NCBI RefSeq assembly: GCF_029633865.1
Contig: NC_079213.1
Coordinates: 103,783,434-103,847,433, forward strand
Source of the DNA: Lampris incognitus
Taxonomy: Eukaryota; Chordata; Actinopteri; Lampriformes; Lampridae
Direction of reading: 5' to 3'
Length of the DNA: 64,000 nucleotides
The notes under the pieces were generated by a model. The model was not told the origin of the DNA. It searched no databases and was given only the letters and a program-made list of their open reading frames with translations. Made by a program: the position numbers and the translations under genes. Shown here piece by piece: positions 34,589-45,117 of the stretch. How positions within the stretch are numbered: the stretch's first letter is position 1; every line of letters starts with the position of its first letter.

Positions 34589-35782
34589 TACCGTTCAAAA
34601 GTTTGGGATCACCCAAACAATTTTGTGTTTTCCATGAAAAGTCACACTTATTCACCACCATATGTTGTGAAATGAATAGAAAATAGAGTCAAGACATTGA
34701 CAAGGTTAGAAATAATGATTTGTATTTGAAATAAGATTTTTTTTACATCAAACTTTGCTTTCGTCAAAGAATCCTCCATTTGCAGCAATTACAGCATTGC
34801 AGACCTTTGGCATTCTAGCTGTTAATTTGTTGAGGTAATCTGGAGAAATTGCACCCCACGCTTCCAGAAGCAGCTCCCACAAGTTGGATTGGTTGGATGG
34901 GCACTTCTTTGAGCAGATTGAGTTTCTGGAGCATCACATTTGTGGGGTCAATTAAACGCTCAAAATGGCCAGAAAAAGAGAACTTTCATCTGAAACTCGA
35001 CAGTCTATTCTTGTTCTTAGAAATGAAGGCTATTCCATGCGAGAAATTGCTAAGAAATTGAAGATTTCCTACACCGGTGTGTACTACTCCCTTCAGAGGA
35101 CAGCACAAACAGGCTCTAACCAGAGTAGAAAAAGAAGTGGGAGGCCGCGTTGCACAACTGAGCAAGAAGATAAGTACATTAGAGTCTCTAGTTTGAGAAA
35201 CAGACGCCTCACAGGTCCCCAACTGGCATCTTCATTAAATATTACCTGTTAGAGCCTGTTTGTGCTGTCCTCTGAAGGGAGTAGTACACACCGGTGTAGG
35301 AAATCTTCAATTTCTTAGCAATTTCTCGCATGGAATAGCCTTCATTTCTAAGAACAAGAATAGACTGTCGAGTTTCAGATGAAAGTTCTCTTTTTCTGGC
35401 CATTTTGAGCGTTTAATTGACCCCACAAATGTGATGCTCCAGAAACTCAATCTGCTCAAAGAAGTGCCCATCCAACCAATCCAACTTGTGGGAGCTGCTT
35501 CTGGAAGCGTGGGGTGCAATTTCTCCAGATTACCTCAACAAATTAACAGCTAGAATGCCAAAGGTCTGCAATGCTGTAATTGCTGCAAATGGAGGATTCT
35601 TTGACGAAAGCAAAGTTTGATGTAAAAAAAATCTTATTTCAAATACAAATCATTATTTCTAACCTTGTCAATGTCTTGACTCTATTTTCTATTCATTTCA
35701 CAACATATGGTGGTGAATAAGTGTGACTTTTCATGGAAAACACGAAATTGTTTGGGTGATCCTAAACTTTTGAACGGTAGTG
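34586..35782. mobile_element. palindromic (fold-back) Tc1 derivative, copy 2, complete
   Basis: A 1197-bp element between TA dinucleotides in (TA)n. The left 533 bp (34586-35118) recurs inverted as 35250-35782 with almost no mismatches, leaving a loop of about 131 bp. It starts CACTACCGTTCAAAAGTTTG and ends TGAACGGTAGTG. The left arm plus loop encodes the Tc1 N-terminal fragment at 34965-35252 only; the catalytic half is absent. Confidence 0.93.
34965..35252 (+). pseudogene. Tc1 transposase N-terminal fragment
   Basis: 95 residues starting MARKRELSSETRQSILVLRN and continuing through the first helix-turn-helix (YSMREIAKKLKISYTGVYYS) and a GRPRCTTEQE linker, stopping at PQLASSLNITC. The DDE domain is missing. 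The same fragment, differing in one residue (S for I), is at 29970-30257. Confidence 0.9.
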
Positions 35783-36914
35783 TATATATATATATTCACA
35801 TCTTTGGTGTGTGTGTGTGTGTGCGTGAGTGTGTGTGTGTGTGTGTGTGTGAGTGAGTGTGTGTGTGCGTGTGTGTGTGTGTGTGTGTGTGAGTGAGTGT
35901 GCGTGTGCGTGTGTGTGTGTACTGGAACAACACTTGGGGAAGTGGTTTTGGGGGGGTCATTTCAAAAAGCAACTCAAATTCAGTTCAATAAGTATGGCTA
36001 TCATGTTGGTCACAGGACCAGTCCTGTCGCAGGCTGTTGACACACCGGTCCTGACATTTAAAAAGGCGCGCGAGCAAAACCGCGTTCAGCGCCCCTCGTT
36101 GGATTTGATCAGCTGTCAGTCAAATCGCCGCCTTGAAATATGAGGTGATTTTAACAATCCGCACACACCTGTGTTAGTATACGGTAAACATCTGTGGGCG
36201 GTTTAGTCTTGGAAAGTGATTTGGCTTCCGGGACGATGCTCGATACCACATATCAAGAGGGGAGCCCCCCTGACTGCAGCTTTTGGGGGGCTGATTTGAC
36301 TTTTTCCGGTACATTTTCAGTTCATGTTGACTGAATCCGGATCATGAATTTGCACATTTGCAACATAATACAACGACTGATTTGTGATCCCCTCCTCCCT
36401 GCATGAGCACTAAATCACATACCTCAACGGGGTGTGTATGTGCATACTTTTTATGCAGGCGCGCGTGCGTGCGTGCGTGCGTGCGTGCGGCTGTTTGTGT
36501 TGCATCGTGTTGTTTTACTACTTTCTTGTAGGTGGATCGCACCGTCTCAGAGGTCACGCTGTGCTTTTCCCTGCATCGCTTCTCGTCTTGTAAACACGTG
36601 ACTCATAGCTGTGATCGGATACGGTTCGCAGGGAGTGAGTGAGTGAGTGAGTGAGTGAGTGAGTGAGTGAGTGAGTGAGTGAGTGAGTGAGTGAGTGAGT
36701 GAGTGAGTGAGTGAGTGAGTGAGTGAGTGGATCAGGAATATGGATCATAGCCCAGCTGGTTCACTGGCCCGTAATCTCGGCTCTCACACCCACACACACG
36801 TCTTAACTGTCCGATGCAACCGCATCATCTAGGCGTGTTAGTCCGACTTCCAGAAATTCGACTTAGTCGGGTTTCAGTCGGACTAACGCCTGCACGTGTC
36901 TTCTTATAAGTCCA
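35783..36914. other. intergenic with microsatellites
   Basis: Long (GT)n with GAGT interruptions to 35930, (GCGT)n at 36462-36488 and an almost perfect (GAGT)n of about 95 bp at 36634-36729. No gene seen. Confidence 0.7.
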
Positions 36915-37103
36915 GTTCTGGAGCTGCCAGGGGAGAGGAGAAGAGGAGGGCCAAAGAGGAGGTTTATGGGTGTGTTGAGGGAGGACGCGCAGGTGGCTGG
37001 TGTGACAGAGGAGCATGCAGAGGACAGGAAGAGATGGAAACGGATGATCCGCTGTGGCGCCCCCTAACGGGAGCAGCAGAAAGTAGTAGTAGTAGTAATT
37101 GTA
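36915..37103 (+). mobile_element. 3' end of RTE-like LINE
   Basis: Encodes the conserved 3' piece (EEKRRAKEEVYGC... DRKRWKRMIRCG) shared with the reverse-strand copies at 53674 and 55304. It ends in the AACGGGAGCAGCAGAAAGTAGTAG tail, here followed by (TAG)n. Confidence 0.8.
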
Positions 37104-39411
37104 GGTGGACTAAACACAATAAATGGACTTTTCCTAACATGATGCAGACTGGTTCTCAGTCAGATCCTCAGGTCCCACCGGGGCTGCTGGTTTTGTGTTG
37201 AACCAGGTGCTTCATTGCGTGCGCCTGTTGTTGCAGGTTGAGAACCACTAGATTGGACCCCCCTTGATATGAAGCAGCTCGTAACATAAGCCTGACACAG
37301 TGCCAGACCATGAGTAAAGTCCAGGAGGGAAGGTCTCGCCCCTCTCGGTCAGGAGCGAGCCGAGCCCCCCCCCCCCCAAAAAAAAGAAAAAGATCCCGGA
37401 CCCCCCATGAGGGCAAGATCTGGTACAGACAGCTCGGGGTTAAAGCATTAATATGCTCCCATAAGCAGTGGGAGAAGGAACCGAAGGAGGACGATGCAGC
37501 TGTGCGACTTGGTTTCACTTACTGTGGGGTGGGGTGGGGGTCGGGTGGGGGTGGGGTGGGGGGACAGAAGATGCGAGGCAATCGCCGGACAAACCGCAAC
37601 TTTAATTGTAAGAAAATCAAGTATTTCGGCCCGGGCTTGTTTTAGGAAAGGGTGGAAGCCTTCCAGGAAGGGTGGGATGCAGCGTGTTTATAATCTGGCA
37701 TCCCCAAATGTCCAAATGTGGTCAGGTCCTCCGATAGCTGTCTCGGTTTAATTGCACAAGCAAACAAGCCGGTGATGCACACGATTAGGGACAGGAATGG
37801 AAACTGAGCATTTAAGTGCTCGCCTGTTTGGATGAAAGACTTCCGCTCTGTCATTGTTGTTACGGTTCTTCTTTATTTTGCCTGGTGCTGTTTTGTTCTT
37901 TCCCATCCAGTCCCTTTGCTGTCCATATGCACCAGCTGGCCTGGCCAATGCAACGTTTGCCTATCACATCCATTACATCCATTACATCCGTTACATCCGT
38001 TACATCCATTACATCCGTTACATCCGTTACATCCGTTACATCCGTTACATCCATTACATCCATTACATCCATTACATCCGTCACATCCGTTACTTCCTCT
38101 CCTAAGGAGACTGGCTTTGGAAACATTATCATTCTGTAGGTGTACTATGAGACATTAGTCTAATGAATATCATATGCTAATTCTGTATTGATAATATAGT
38201 AGACTTCATTGACAAATCGAACATGATCAAATTCTAACTTTGCACCAACCCTCTTTATTTACCTTTTGAACCAATCCAACCATTAAAGGGACAATATGTA
38301 ACGTTTTTCTACTTAAATTTAAAAAAAAACCACACACACACAAATCCACTGGTATTAGATATGAATCAGAGTATCACTTTTCCCAAAGAAAATGATATTA
38401 CCCATCTGTTTGTATGTGTAAATGGTGTGTTGTGCTGTGGTCTGAATTCAAACACAACAGAGTTCCCATGTGGGGACAGACGCCTCAGCAGCAAGTCAGA
38501 CTTCTGAGTTTGGGTGGATCCGGTTTTGATTGGCTGCTAAGGCGTACACACACACACCTGTGTCTGATTTCAGACCACAATACATTTTGCCGGGCCATCA
38601 AATTCTTTAAAACCTAAAAATAGATGGACAATCTTTTTCTCTTCAGCTAGAGAAATAGTTCAATAAAAACTTCATGTGATACTCACGGATGAGTTCGTTT
38701 TATTTGTTCATTTGAACAGATATTCGTACGTATTCTCAAAGCGACAACAAAAGCAAAACAAATAGAGCATCGTGTCATTCAGAACGTGTGTTTGGCACGT
38801 CTGCTGCGTTGTTGACCACTAGGGGCAGTGTTTGCACGGTGGCGGCCCACGTGACAGACAGGTGCTTTAAGTTCATGGGGTGAGGTACGCCACGGTTACC
38901 GCATCCTCGTGTCGCAGAGGACATTCGAGCGATTACGGCAGAAAACTCGGCACATTAAGCATCCCGTTCATGACGTCATAATGGTGAAGACCTGCTTGTC
39001 GACATTCAGTAAACACAAAACGAAAGAGAGAAACGTGTGCTGGACACGATCGGAAGCGCGTCCTGATCAGGCCTTCACAGCCACCTGTGCGGAATGACTG
39101 ACCCGCTTCAGACTGATATGAATCACAAAGCGCGGAGGTCACTGCGAGTCGTTTAAAAAAAAATCCTCCCCCTCTTTTCCCTCCTCCTCCTCCTCCTCTT
39201 CATCCTCCTCCTCTTCCTCGCCTCCCAGAGAGGGGTCAGGGCTGGTCAATAAAGAGTTGGAACGCGGCCCGGAGCGCGAGATAACGGATGAAAACGGAGG
39301 ATTAATTTGAGGAGGGGGGGGAAGAGAGAGAGAAACTCTCGTTAAAGACGTGGTTTCTGTGTTCTGCGTCTGTTTTCTTCCCAGTTGAATCACATTGTTT
39401 CTGCGGATACC
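37104..39411. other. upstream flank of the claudin gene
   Basis: No exon recognised. Contains a G-rich array (37523-37562), the 9-bp minisatellite below and, at 38640-39400, unique-looking sequence that should hold the claudin promoter. No TATA box was assigned. Confidence 0.45.
37968..38095 (+). repeat. 9-bp minisatellite
   Basis: About 14 units of CATTACATC/CGTTACATC. Since 9 is 3n, all frames stay open in both directions, making artificial HPLHPL-type peptides. Confidence 0.93.
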
Positions 39412-39625
39412 ATGGCCAGCTCGGAAATGCAGCTCCTCGGGTTCCTGCTCTCCCTGGCCGGCCTCGGCGCCACCGCCGTCGCCGCCTGCATGGTGGAGTG
39501 GAGGAGGTTCGACGAGGGGAGCGGACTCCTGCAGCAAACCTACGAGGGTCTGTGGATGACCTGCACCGGACAGATCGGGGGGAGGATGACCTGCGAGTCC
39601 TACGAGTCTCTCTTCAAACTCCCCA
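39412..39625 (+). CDS. cldn1: claudin exon 1: TM1 and most of extracellular loop 1
   Basis: ATG in context TACCATGG, starting [20 protein letters not shown]; donor CCCCA|GTAAGT in phase 1. Carries W30, GLW and both loop cysteines. Confidence 0.92.
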
Positions 39626-42600
39626 GTAAGTTTTTTTCCCTTTTTTTTTTAAACAGCCTCTGTGGTCCAATAGCGTCTGCCTCTGCCATGAAGCAGGATA
39701 AAGGGTGTAGAAACCCGGTCCACGGTGTAGCACGTGGATGGAGTCACATCTCTCCCTCTTCGCTCGTGTCAGCCTCTGTGATGAAGATGAGGCGAGGACG
39801 CGTTCTTCTTCCTAGCGATCTGTGTCATCCATTGTACAGGAGGGCAAAGCGTCGTTCTTCTTGTTCCTGTTCTTGTTGAGAGCCTCTGCCCTCCATCAGA
39901 AATGCTCATACTTCACCTGAGGTGGAGTGGTTGGTTGTGCTGCACTTTTTCCCCCCTGTATGTCTTTTTTCACGTTCCTTTAAAAAAAAAAAGTAAATTG
40001 CAAAAAAAAAAACCCCACACATACAGGAAGCAACATAACAGCAATGCACATGAGATGATATGGAGCTGATGAGGTGGCGGGGTGTCTGTCTGTCGTGTCA
40101 GCGGCACCTGCAGAAGATGTGGACGGGGTGGCCACAGAGGGGCCAGCTGCAGCTTATTCGGGGACTCAAGTCGTCCCCAAAATGTGGAGCATCTGCTGTA
40201 CAGATGTAGCTTACGTTGTGCAATCAAGAGGACGAGACGTAATTTGGCAAATGAATACAAACGACTATTTGAAAATAACGGAATAAGAATCCGACATGAA
40301 GTCATGGAGAATTGGAAACATGCGCCCACGCGGCCTTTGCGGTCCTGTCATTACAGGTGTATTACAGTTGTTATAGGTTTTGCAGATGGGTAATAGAGTA
40401 TTGCTATCCGCATACATGGAGTGCTGATTTGAGACCAATAAGGTTCTCAGTAGGTTTTTATTGTCGTGTGACCTGACCACAAAAGAAAAATAGCATTTAT
40501 TTTTTTCCTTCAGATGATGGACCATGACGGACCACCCTTGTTTCACATTGCCAGAAGTTCTTAGTTACACCTGGTTCTGTTTTGTCATTACGTAAAAACT
40601 ATTACTCTGCACAAGTTTTCACCATTCAGATTATAAGTATGCACACACACACACACACGAAGGAGACCTGAGCCAGACCCAGACCCAGCATAGCGTGCTG
40701 TGTAACTCCCATAGAGTGTTTTGTTATATTGAATCCGAGTAAAGGAGCGCGAGACACAGTGAGGGGCGAGGAGCAACAACCAGACAAGTCCCCCGAGTCC
40801 GGGTTTGCCCTTCATGTGCAGTAGATATGATGCAGACCTTTATTCATTTTGCACCTTTCATACACGGACTGCAGCTCAAAGTGCTTTACATTAGAAAGAC
40901 CCAAATCAAAACAGCCACATTCAGAAAAAAAATGACATGAAAAGTCCGTTTGAGAGTGTTTCACAATCAACGAGAGAGAAGGAAAAGTCAAGTTAAGAGC
41001 GTTTAAACTGATAAAAGTGAAACGTTACAGTGCAGATTTAGACTTTCTGAGGTTTCTCCTCATTTTTGTCCTGTTTTGTTTTTTTTTCCCTTCTGGAGTT
41101 TCTCTACATGCAAATCGAGTGTTTCAGAACAGTGGATGTCGTTCATTAGTGCTCTGCTATTTTTATCTGTCGGAGGATGTGAGTGTGATTATGAAGCCCC
41201 CTGGGAGGCTGGCGTCATTTAGGACTAAACAAACAAATGCTGACTGTCTGACGCGCTCGATCGTTGTCTTCGTACCTGCAGTTGAGATCCAGGCCACCAG
41301 GTCGGTGATGCTGCTCAGCATCTTCCTGTCCGGCGTGGCTCTGATGGCGTCCACCGCCGGGATGAAGTGCACGCGCTTCATGGACGGAAATGACCGGACC
41401 AAAGCCACGGTGGCCATGGTGGGAGGAATCATATTCATGATCTCAGGTGGGTTTAAAGATGGAATCTGGGATTTTTATTCCTATTAAAAGCGCCATATTT
41501 GATCCCTTTCCCCGGTGGCCTTTTCATAGTGTAAACTACTAATAAGACACGTTAGCCCCCTAGCTAACGGGGCTGAGCCTTTAGCCGAGCGGTTAGTGAT
41601 GTCGCCTTGTGGTGCAGTACACCCTGTATCGAATCCCGCACCGGGCAAGAAGATAACCGGTTACAGTAGCAACGGCCATTCAGCAGTATAGTCATTCTGC
41701 TCCCCCATATGATATTTCCCGTTGGTGCAGGCGGGGTCCGCCATTCCCGCCAACTGTTGCAAGGCGCATGCACAGGAAATGTGTCGCGTCTGCCCGGAAA
41801 AAAACTAGAAGAAGAAGAAGAAGGAACTTGCATGTCAAACGTGGACGGGCAAGCGATAAACACGAAACTAAACGTTATCAGACATTTAATCACATGTTAG
41901 ATATTATAACCGGCACGGATAAATAGACTCGCTAGCCCTTGGCTAACGGGTCGGACCCTTTAGTCGACTGGTTAACATGGTCGCCCGTGGTTCGGGAGAC
42001 ACGATTTCGCGTCCCGGCTGTGGCAGGCCACCACAGGAACTGCCGCAGCCGGGACGCGAACCCGCGACTCCCACGTCGCGGGAGACATCGCTAACCGCTC
42101 GGCTGAAGGGTCCGACCCGTTAGCCAAGGACCAACGTGTCTACTTATCCGTGCACGTTACAATATGTTACTCAGTAATGCCGTGTTGGATGACATTGTTG
42201 ATGAGCCCACTTTCTCCAAAACACGCTTGCTAGCGCTGAGTTGTCTTGCGGGTGTTGCGCCAAAATGTGAAGTCATACTGAAGCGTGAAGGGCTGTTACC
42301 ATACAGCATCACAGGCGTACAGTTGTACTTTACAGTCAGAGAAATCACTAAAACCCTTCACACGTGGCTTTGCTCCACCTTGTGCGTTTTATCCTCTTAT
42401 CTGTGATGCCCCCACTTACTCAGTTCAGATTATGTATTTTATACGAAGTGTTGGTAATGATTGTCTAATTAGTGCAAATGAACACTGACTGAATGTTTTT
42501 TTGCTTTTGTTTTCTCCACATTCAGGTGTGTTGACGTTGGCCATAACCTCGTGGTACGTCCAACAGATTATTCAGAGCTTCTTTGGATCCCGTCACCTGA

Positions 42601-43673
42601 CAAGGTAGAGCCTCCAGATAGGATGGAAGCCGTGACCCACCCCCACCCTCCACCCCCACACACACACACACAATCACAAAATACATACATAACGTGCAAA
42701 TACACAAGCACACAAGCACAAACATACAAAAATAAATATGCAGATACACAAGCACATGCATGCTATAAGTACTCATGTAAACACACCCACACCCACATGC
42801 GCACACACTGACTTCGCTGAGTTGCCAAAGTAAACCGTTGATCTCATCACACATTTTATATCCCAGATAGGAGAATTTAATGTTTTTATTGTGCAAGCCA
42901 CACTGTTAACTGTTGGGACGTGTGATAGCTTAGCAGAGTAATACTTGACCATGTGCCATACAGAGCCGTGTGACTGTTTGCTTTTAATGCCAAGCTAATA
43001 CAACACCGGCTGGTTTCACTGATTGACACGTCTTCAGCCAGACAACCAGGAGCAGGGTGATTAATACACTATGCTGAAATAAACAGGGACAAAAAAATTG
43101 TAAAAATTGCGTTGTTTTGGGCGACATGGTGGCACAGCGGTTAGCGCGGTCGCCCCACAGCAAGAAGGTCCTGGGTTCGAGCCCCGGGGAGGTCCATCCT
43201 TGGGGGTCGTCCCAGGTCGTCCTCTGTATGGAGTTTGCATGTTCTCCCCGTGTCTGTGTGGGTCAGGTGAATCAGCCATACTAAATTGTCCCTAAGTGTG
43301 AATGTGTGTGTGTGTGGGCCCTGTGTGATGGCCTGACGGCCTGTCCAGGGTGTCTCCCCACCTGCTGCCCAATGACTGCTGGGATAGGCTCCAGCATCCC
43401 TGATAGCAGGATAAACGGTTTGGATGGATGGATGGATGGATGGGTGGATGGATGGATGGATGGATGGATGGATGGATGGATGGATTGTTTCGGCACGTCT
43501 TTGTTCATACATGTATCTCACCTTTTCGTAGGTATGAGTTTGGCAACGCCGTCTTCGTGAGCTGGGGTGGTGCCGTATCCACCCTGGTGGGAGGGGCTTT
43601 CCTCAGCTGTCGCAGGTGCAGCAGGTCATTGTTGTTCCGCCCATCCTCGACCCCCGGCACCGACTACGTCTAG
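39412..43673 (+). CDS. cldn1: claudin, claudin-1-like, four exons, complete
   Basis: Exons 39412-39625, 41282-41446, 42526-42604 and 43532-43673 join in phase (1, 1, 2) to 600 nt, 199 residues plus stop. Residues ~7-27 are TM1. Loop 1 has the family signature W30 ... G46-L47-W48 ... C51 ... C61 that forms the paracellular barrier or pore. TM2 is ~79-99, TM3 ~115-138 and TM4 ~160-180, with a cysteine pair after TM4 and a C-terminal DYV ending that fits PDZ binding to ZO proteins. Four coding exons fit CLDN1 rather than the many single-exon claudins. Neighbouring p3h2 and ccdc50 support claudin-1; a cldn7- or cldn19-like paralogue is less likely. It is about 10 residues shorter than typical, mainly in the first loop. 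Confidence 0.9.
40090..40340 (+). other. possible LINE C-terminal remnant in claudin intron 1
   Basis: One frame reads CRRCGRGG ... NVEHLLYRC, like the Cys-His end of some reverse transcriptase proteins (CxxC ... ExxxHxxxxC). It is short and broken, so weak. Confidence 0.25.
40838..40950. repeat. fragment of a common fish LINE-tail repeat
   Basis: CACCTTTCATACACGGACTG then CAGCTCAAAGTGCTTTACAT is a pattern I recall from many teleost introns; a decayed relative is at about 24286-24350. Confidence 0.5.
41282..41446 (+). CDS. cldn1: claudin exon 2: TM2 and start of TM3
   Basis: Acceptor TACCTGCAG and donor TCTCAG|GTGGGT. Encodes [20 protein letters not shown] and on to [10 protein letters not shown]. 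Confidence 0.92.
41530..41665 (+). mobile_element. solo LTR of the 23654 element family
   Basis: TGTAAACTAC ... GGTTACA copy with A-box-like TAGCCGAGCGGTTAG (41582-41596). Flanks ATAG/GTAG are only a partial duplication. It lies in claudin intron 2. Confidence 0.75.
41908..42166. repeat. inverted pair of tRNA-like repeats related to the small LTR family
   Basis: Left (+) and right (-) halves both carry ACACG/ACTCG, GGCTAACGGGTCGGACCC and GTCGAC/GCCGAGCGGTTAGCG-type sequence, then a B-box-like GGTTCGCGTCCCGGCTG (right half, reverse strand). The core matches the LTRs at 23654 and 41530 but the outer sequence (TGTAACGTGCACGGATAAGT) differs, so it is a sister family. Confidence 0.7.
42526..42604 (+). 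CDS. cldn1: claudin exon 3: end of TM3 and loop 2
   Basis: Acceptor CCACATTCAG and donor ACAAG|GTAGAG. Encodes [20 protein letters not shown] and GSRHLT. Confidence 0.92.
43118..43488 (+). mobile_element. SINE family A with (GGAT)n tail
   Basis: Head with A box TGGCACAGCGG and B box GGTTCGAGCCC, 3' part GACTGCTGGGATAGGCTCCA, then about 15 GGAT repeats. It ends 44 bp before claudin exon 4. Confidence 0.9.
43532..43673 (+). CDS. cldn1: claudin exon 4: TM4 and PDZ-binding tail
   Basis: Acceptor CCTTTTCGTAG. Encodes [20 protein letters not shown], a CRRC pair and the end GTDYV; stop TAG at 43671-43673. Confidence 0.92.
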
Positions 43674-44267
43674 AGGACGGAGGACAGACGGGCCAAAAGA
43701 GGGCTTCAGTACATTCAGGTCCAAGCCGTAGCCTGCCTCACACACCACCACACCTTCTGTGGACATTATCACTGGTGTTTCTTCGGTGGAGCCCACTACC
43801 TTTGGACTCTGTGAAACTCTGCAACATACAACAAGAGCGTACAGCCGCAAGAGCAAAATTGTTGTTTGTTTTGTTTTTTTTGTGCCTTCAAATCAGAACT
43901 ATATGGCCTGCAGATGCAGCATGTTTTATTTCCAGTTACAGGGATTATGCCAAGATTTGTGCTTTTTGTTTCTCCATCAGGGAATCATTTTGATTTCTGA
44001 CTTCTGTACGGTTGACTCGGTCAGACTGTAGCAATAGGAAATCACTAATTGAAAATCAGCAAGCAAAGTATAGGACGTGTGAGTCTCTGTGCAAGTGTCC
44101 TTGCGCTGTCTTTTGGTTATTTAAAGTCTGCAGTCCGCATGTGGTCTGTCAGCACATCCTGTAATGTGTTTTCCTGTTGGTGGCTCTTACCATCTTGACG
44201 TCAACGTGTTAAATCCATTTTCAAGCTAATTCTGCAGGCATTTTTATGCATGTGTTGTTTTTTTTAG

Positions 44268-44451
44268 TGCCGGCACGGCGGCTTAGTGGTCCGCACTGTG
44301 TCCTCCCAGCAGGATGGTCCGGGATGTGATGGCAGTCCATCTGTGAGGAGTTTGCATGCCTCTGTGTTTGTGTGAGTTTCCTCCCACGATCCGACAACAT
44401 GTATGTAAGGTCAGCTGCAGACTTTTGATTGCCCCGTGTGTGTGCGTGTAC

Positions 44452-44530
<79 letters not shown>

Positions 44531-44640
44531 CGTCCTGTGATGCACTGTGATGTCCTGTCTCTGCTTTCTGACTGATGCATTCTGAGACTGACTCCCGCTC
44601 CCGGAGACCCTGACTTGGATTAAGCGGGTATAGATAATGG
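44268..44640 (+). mobile_element. diverged SINE-A-like element in claudin 3' UTR
   Basis: The GCCGGCACGGCGGCTTAGTGG head and GATTAAGCGGGTATAGATAATGG end resemble family A. The centre is a (GT)n/(CTGT)n tract. GTTGTTTTT-type flanks. Confidence 0.6.
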
Positions 44641-44766
44641 ATGAAAGTTGTTTTTGAATTATGCTGTTGTTTTCTACTTCCTGTATAAATATCACTCACT
44701 GTTATCATGTGCGTGTGTGGTGCCGTGTCCAGCGTATTTGGAAAGATGCTACTGTATATTTTTGAA

Positions 44767-44772
44767 AATAAA
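44767..44772 (+). terminator. claudin polyadenylation signal
   Basis: AATAAA about 1.1 kb after the stop, followed by a GT-rich stretch (AAGTTTGTTCCATTTG). It is the first clear signal in this 3' UTR, which also contains SINE A at 44268-44640. Confidence 0.6.
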
Positions 44773-44789
44773 ACTGAAATCTGAGATCA

Positions 44790-45117
44790 AGTTTGTTCCA
44801 TTTGACCCCGTGTGTCGCTGCCTTTGGTTCGGCTGTCGCCAAACGTGGGAGCGTGAGAGCGATTCCCCCCTCGGCCTTGTCTGCAGCTCTGAAATGAAGC
44901 CTTCACCACATCAGCCCCCTCGCCCACAGAGACAATTGCAGCTCTAAAGCCCGACTCAGACATCAGAAACTGAGAAACACTTTACTTGTCGTTTCATTTC
45001 ATGTGCTTGCGTGAATATCGTTCCCCCCAGCCCACAGTAGTGCAACACAAAGACAAAAACACATTTCTAAAAACTACAAGAACTACAAGAACACATAAAT
45101 ATCCAAACTAACACATA
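44790..45117. other. spacer between claudin and L2-like LINE
   Basis: No feature recognised. Confidence 0.5.

Noticed and set aside
36634-36729. Regular spaced repeats as a CRISPR-like array
   Set aside because: A simple (GAGT)n tetranucleotide without spacers in a vertebrate genome.
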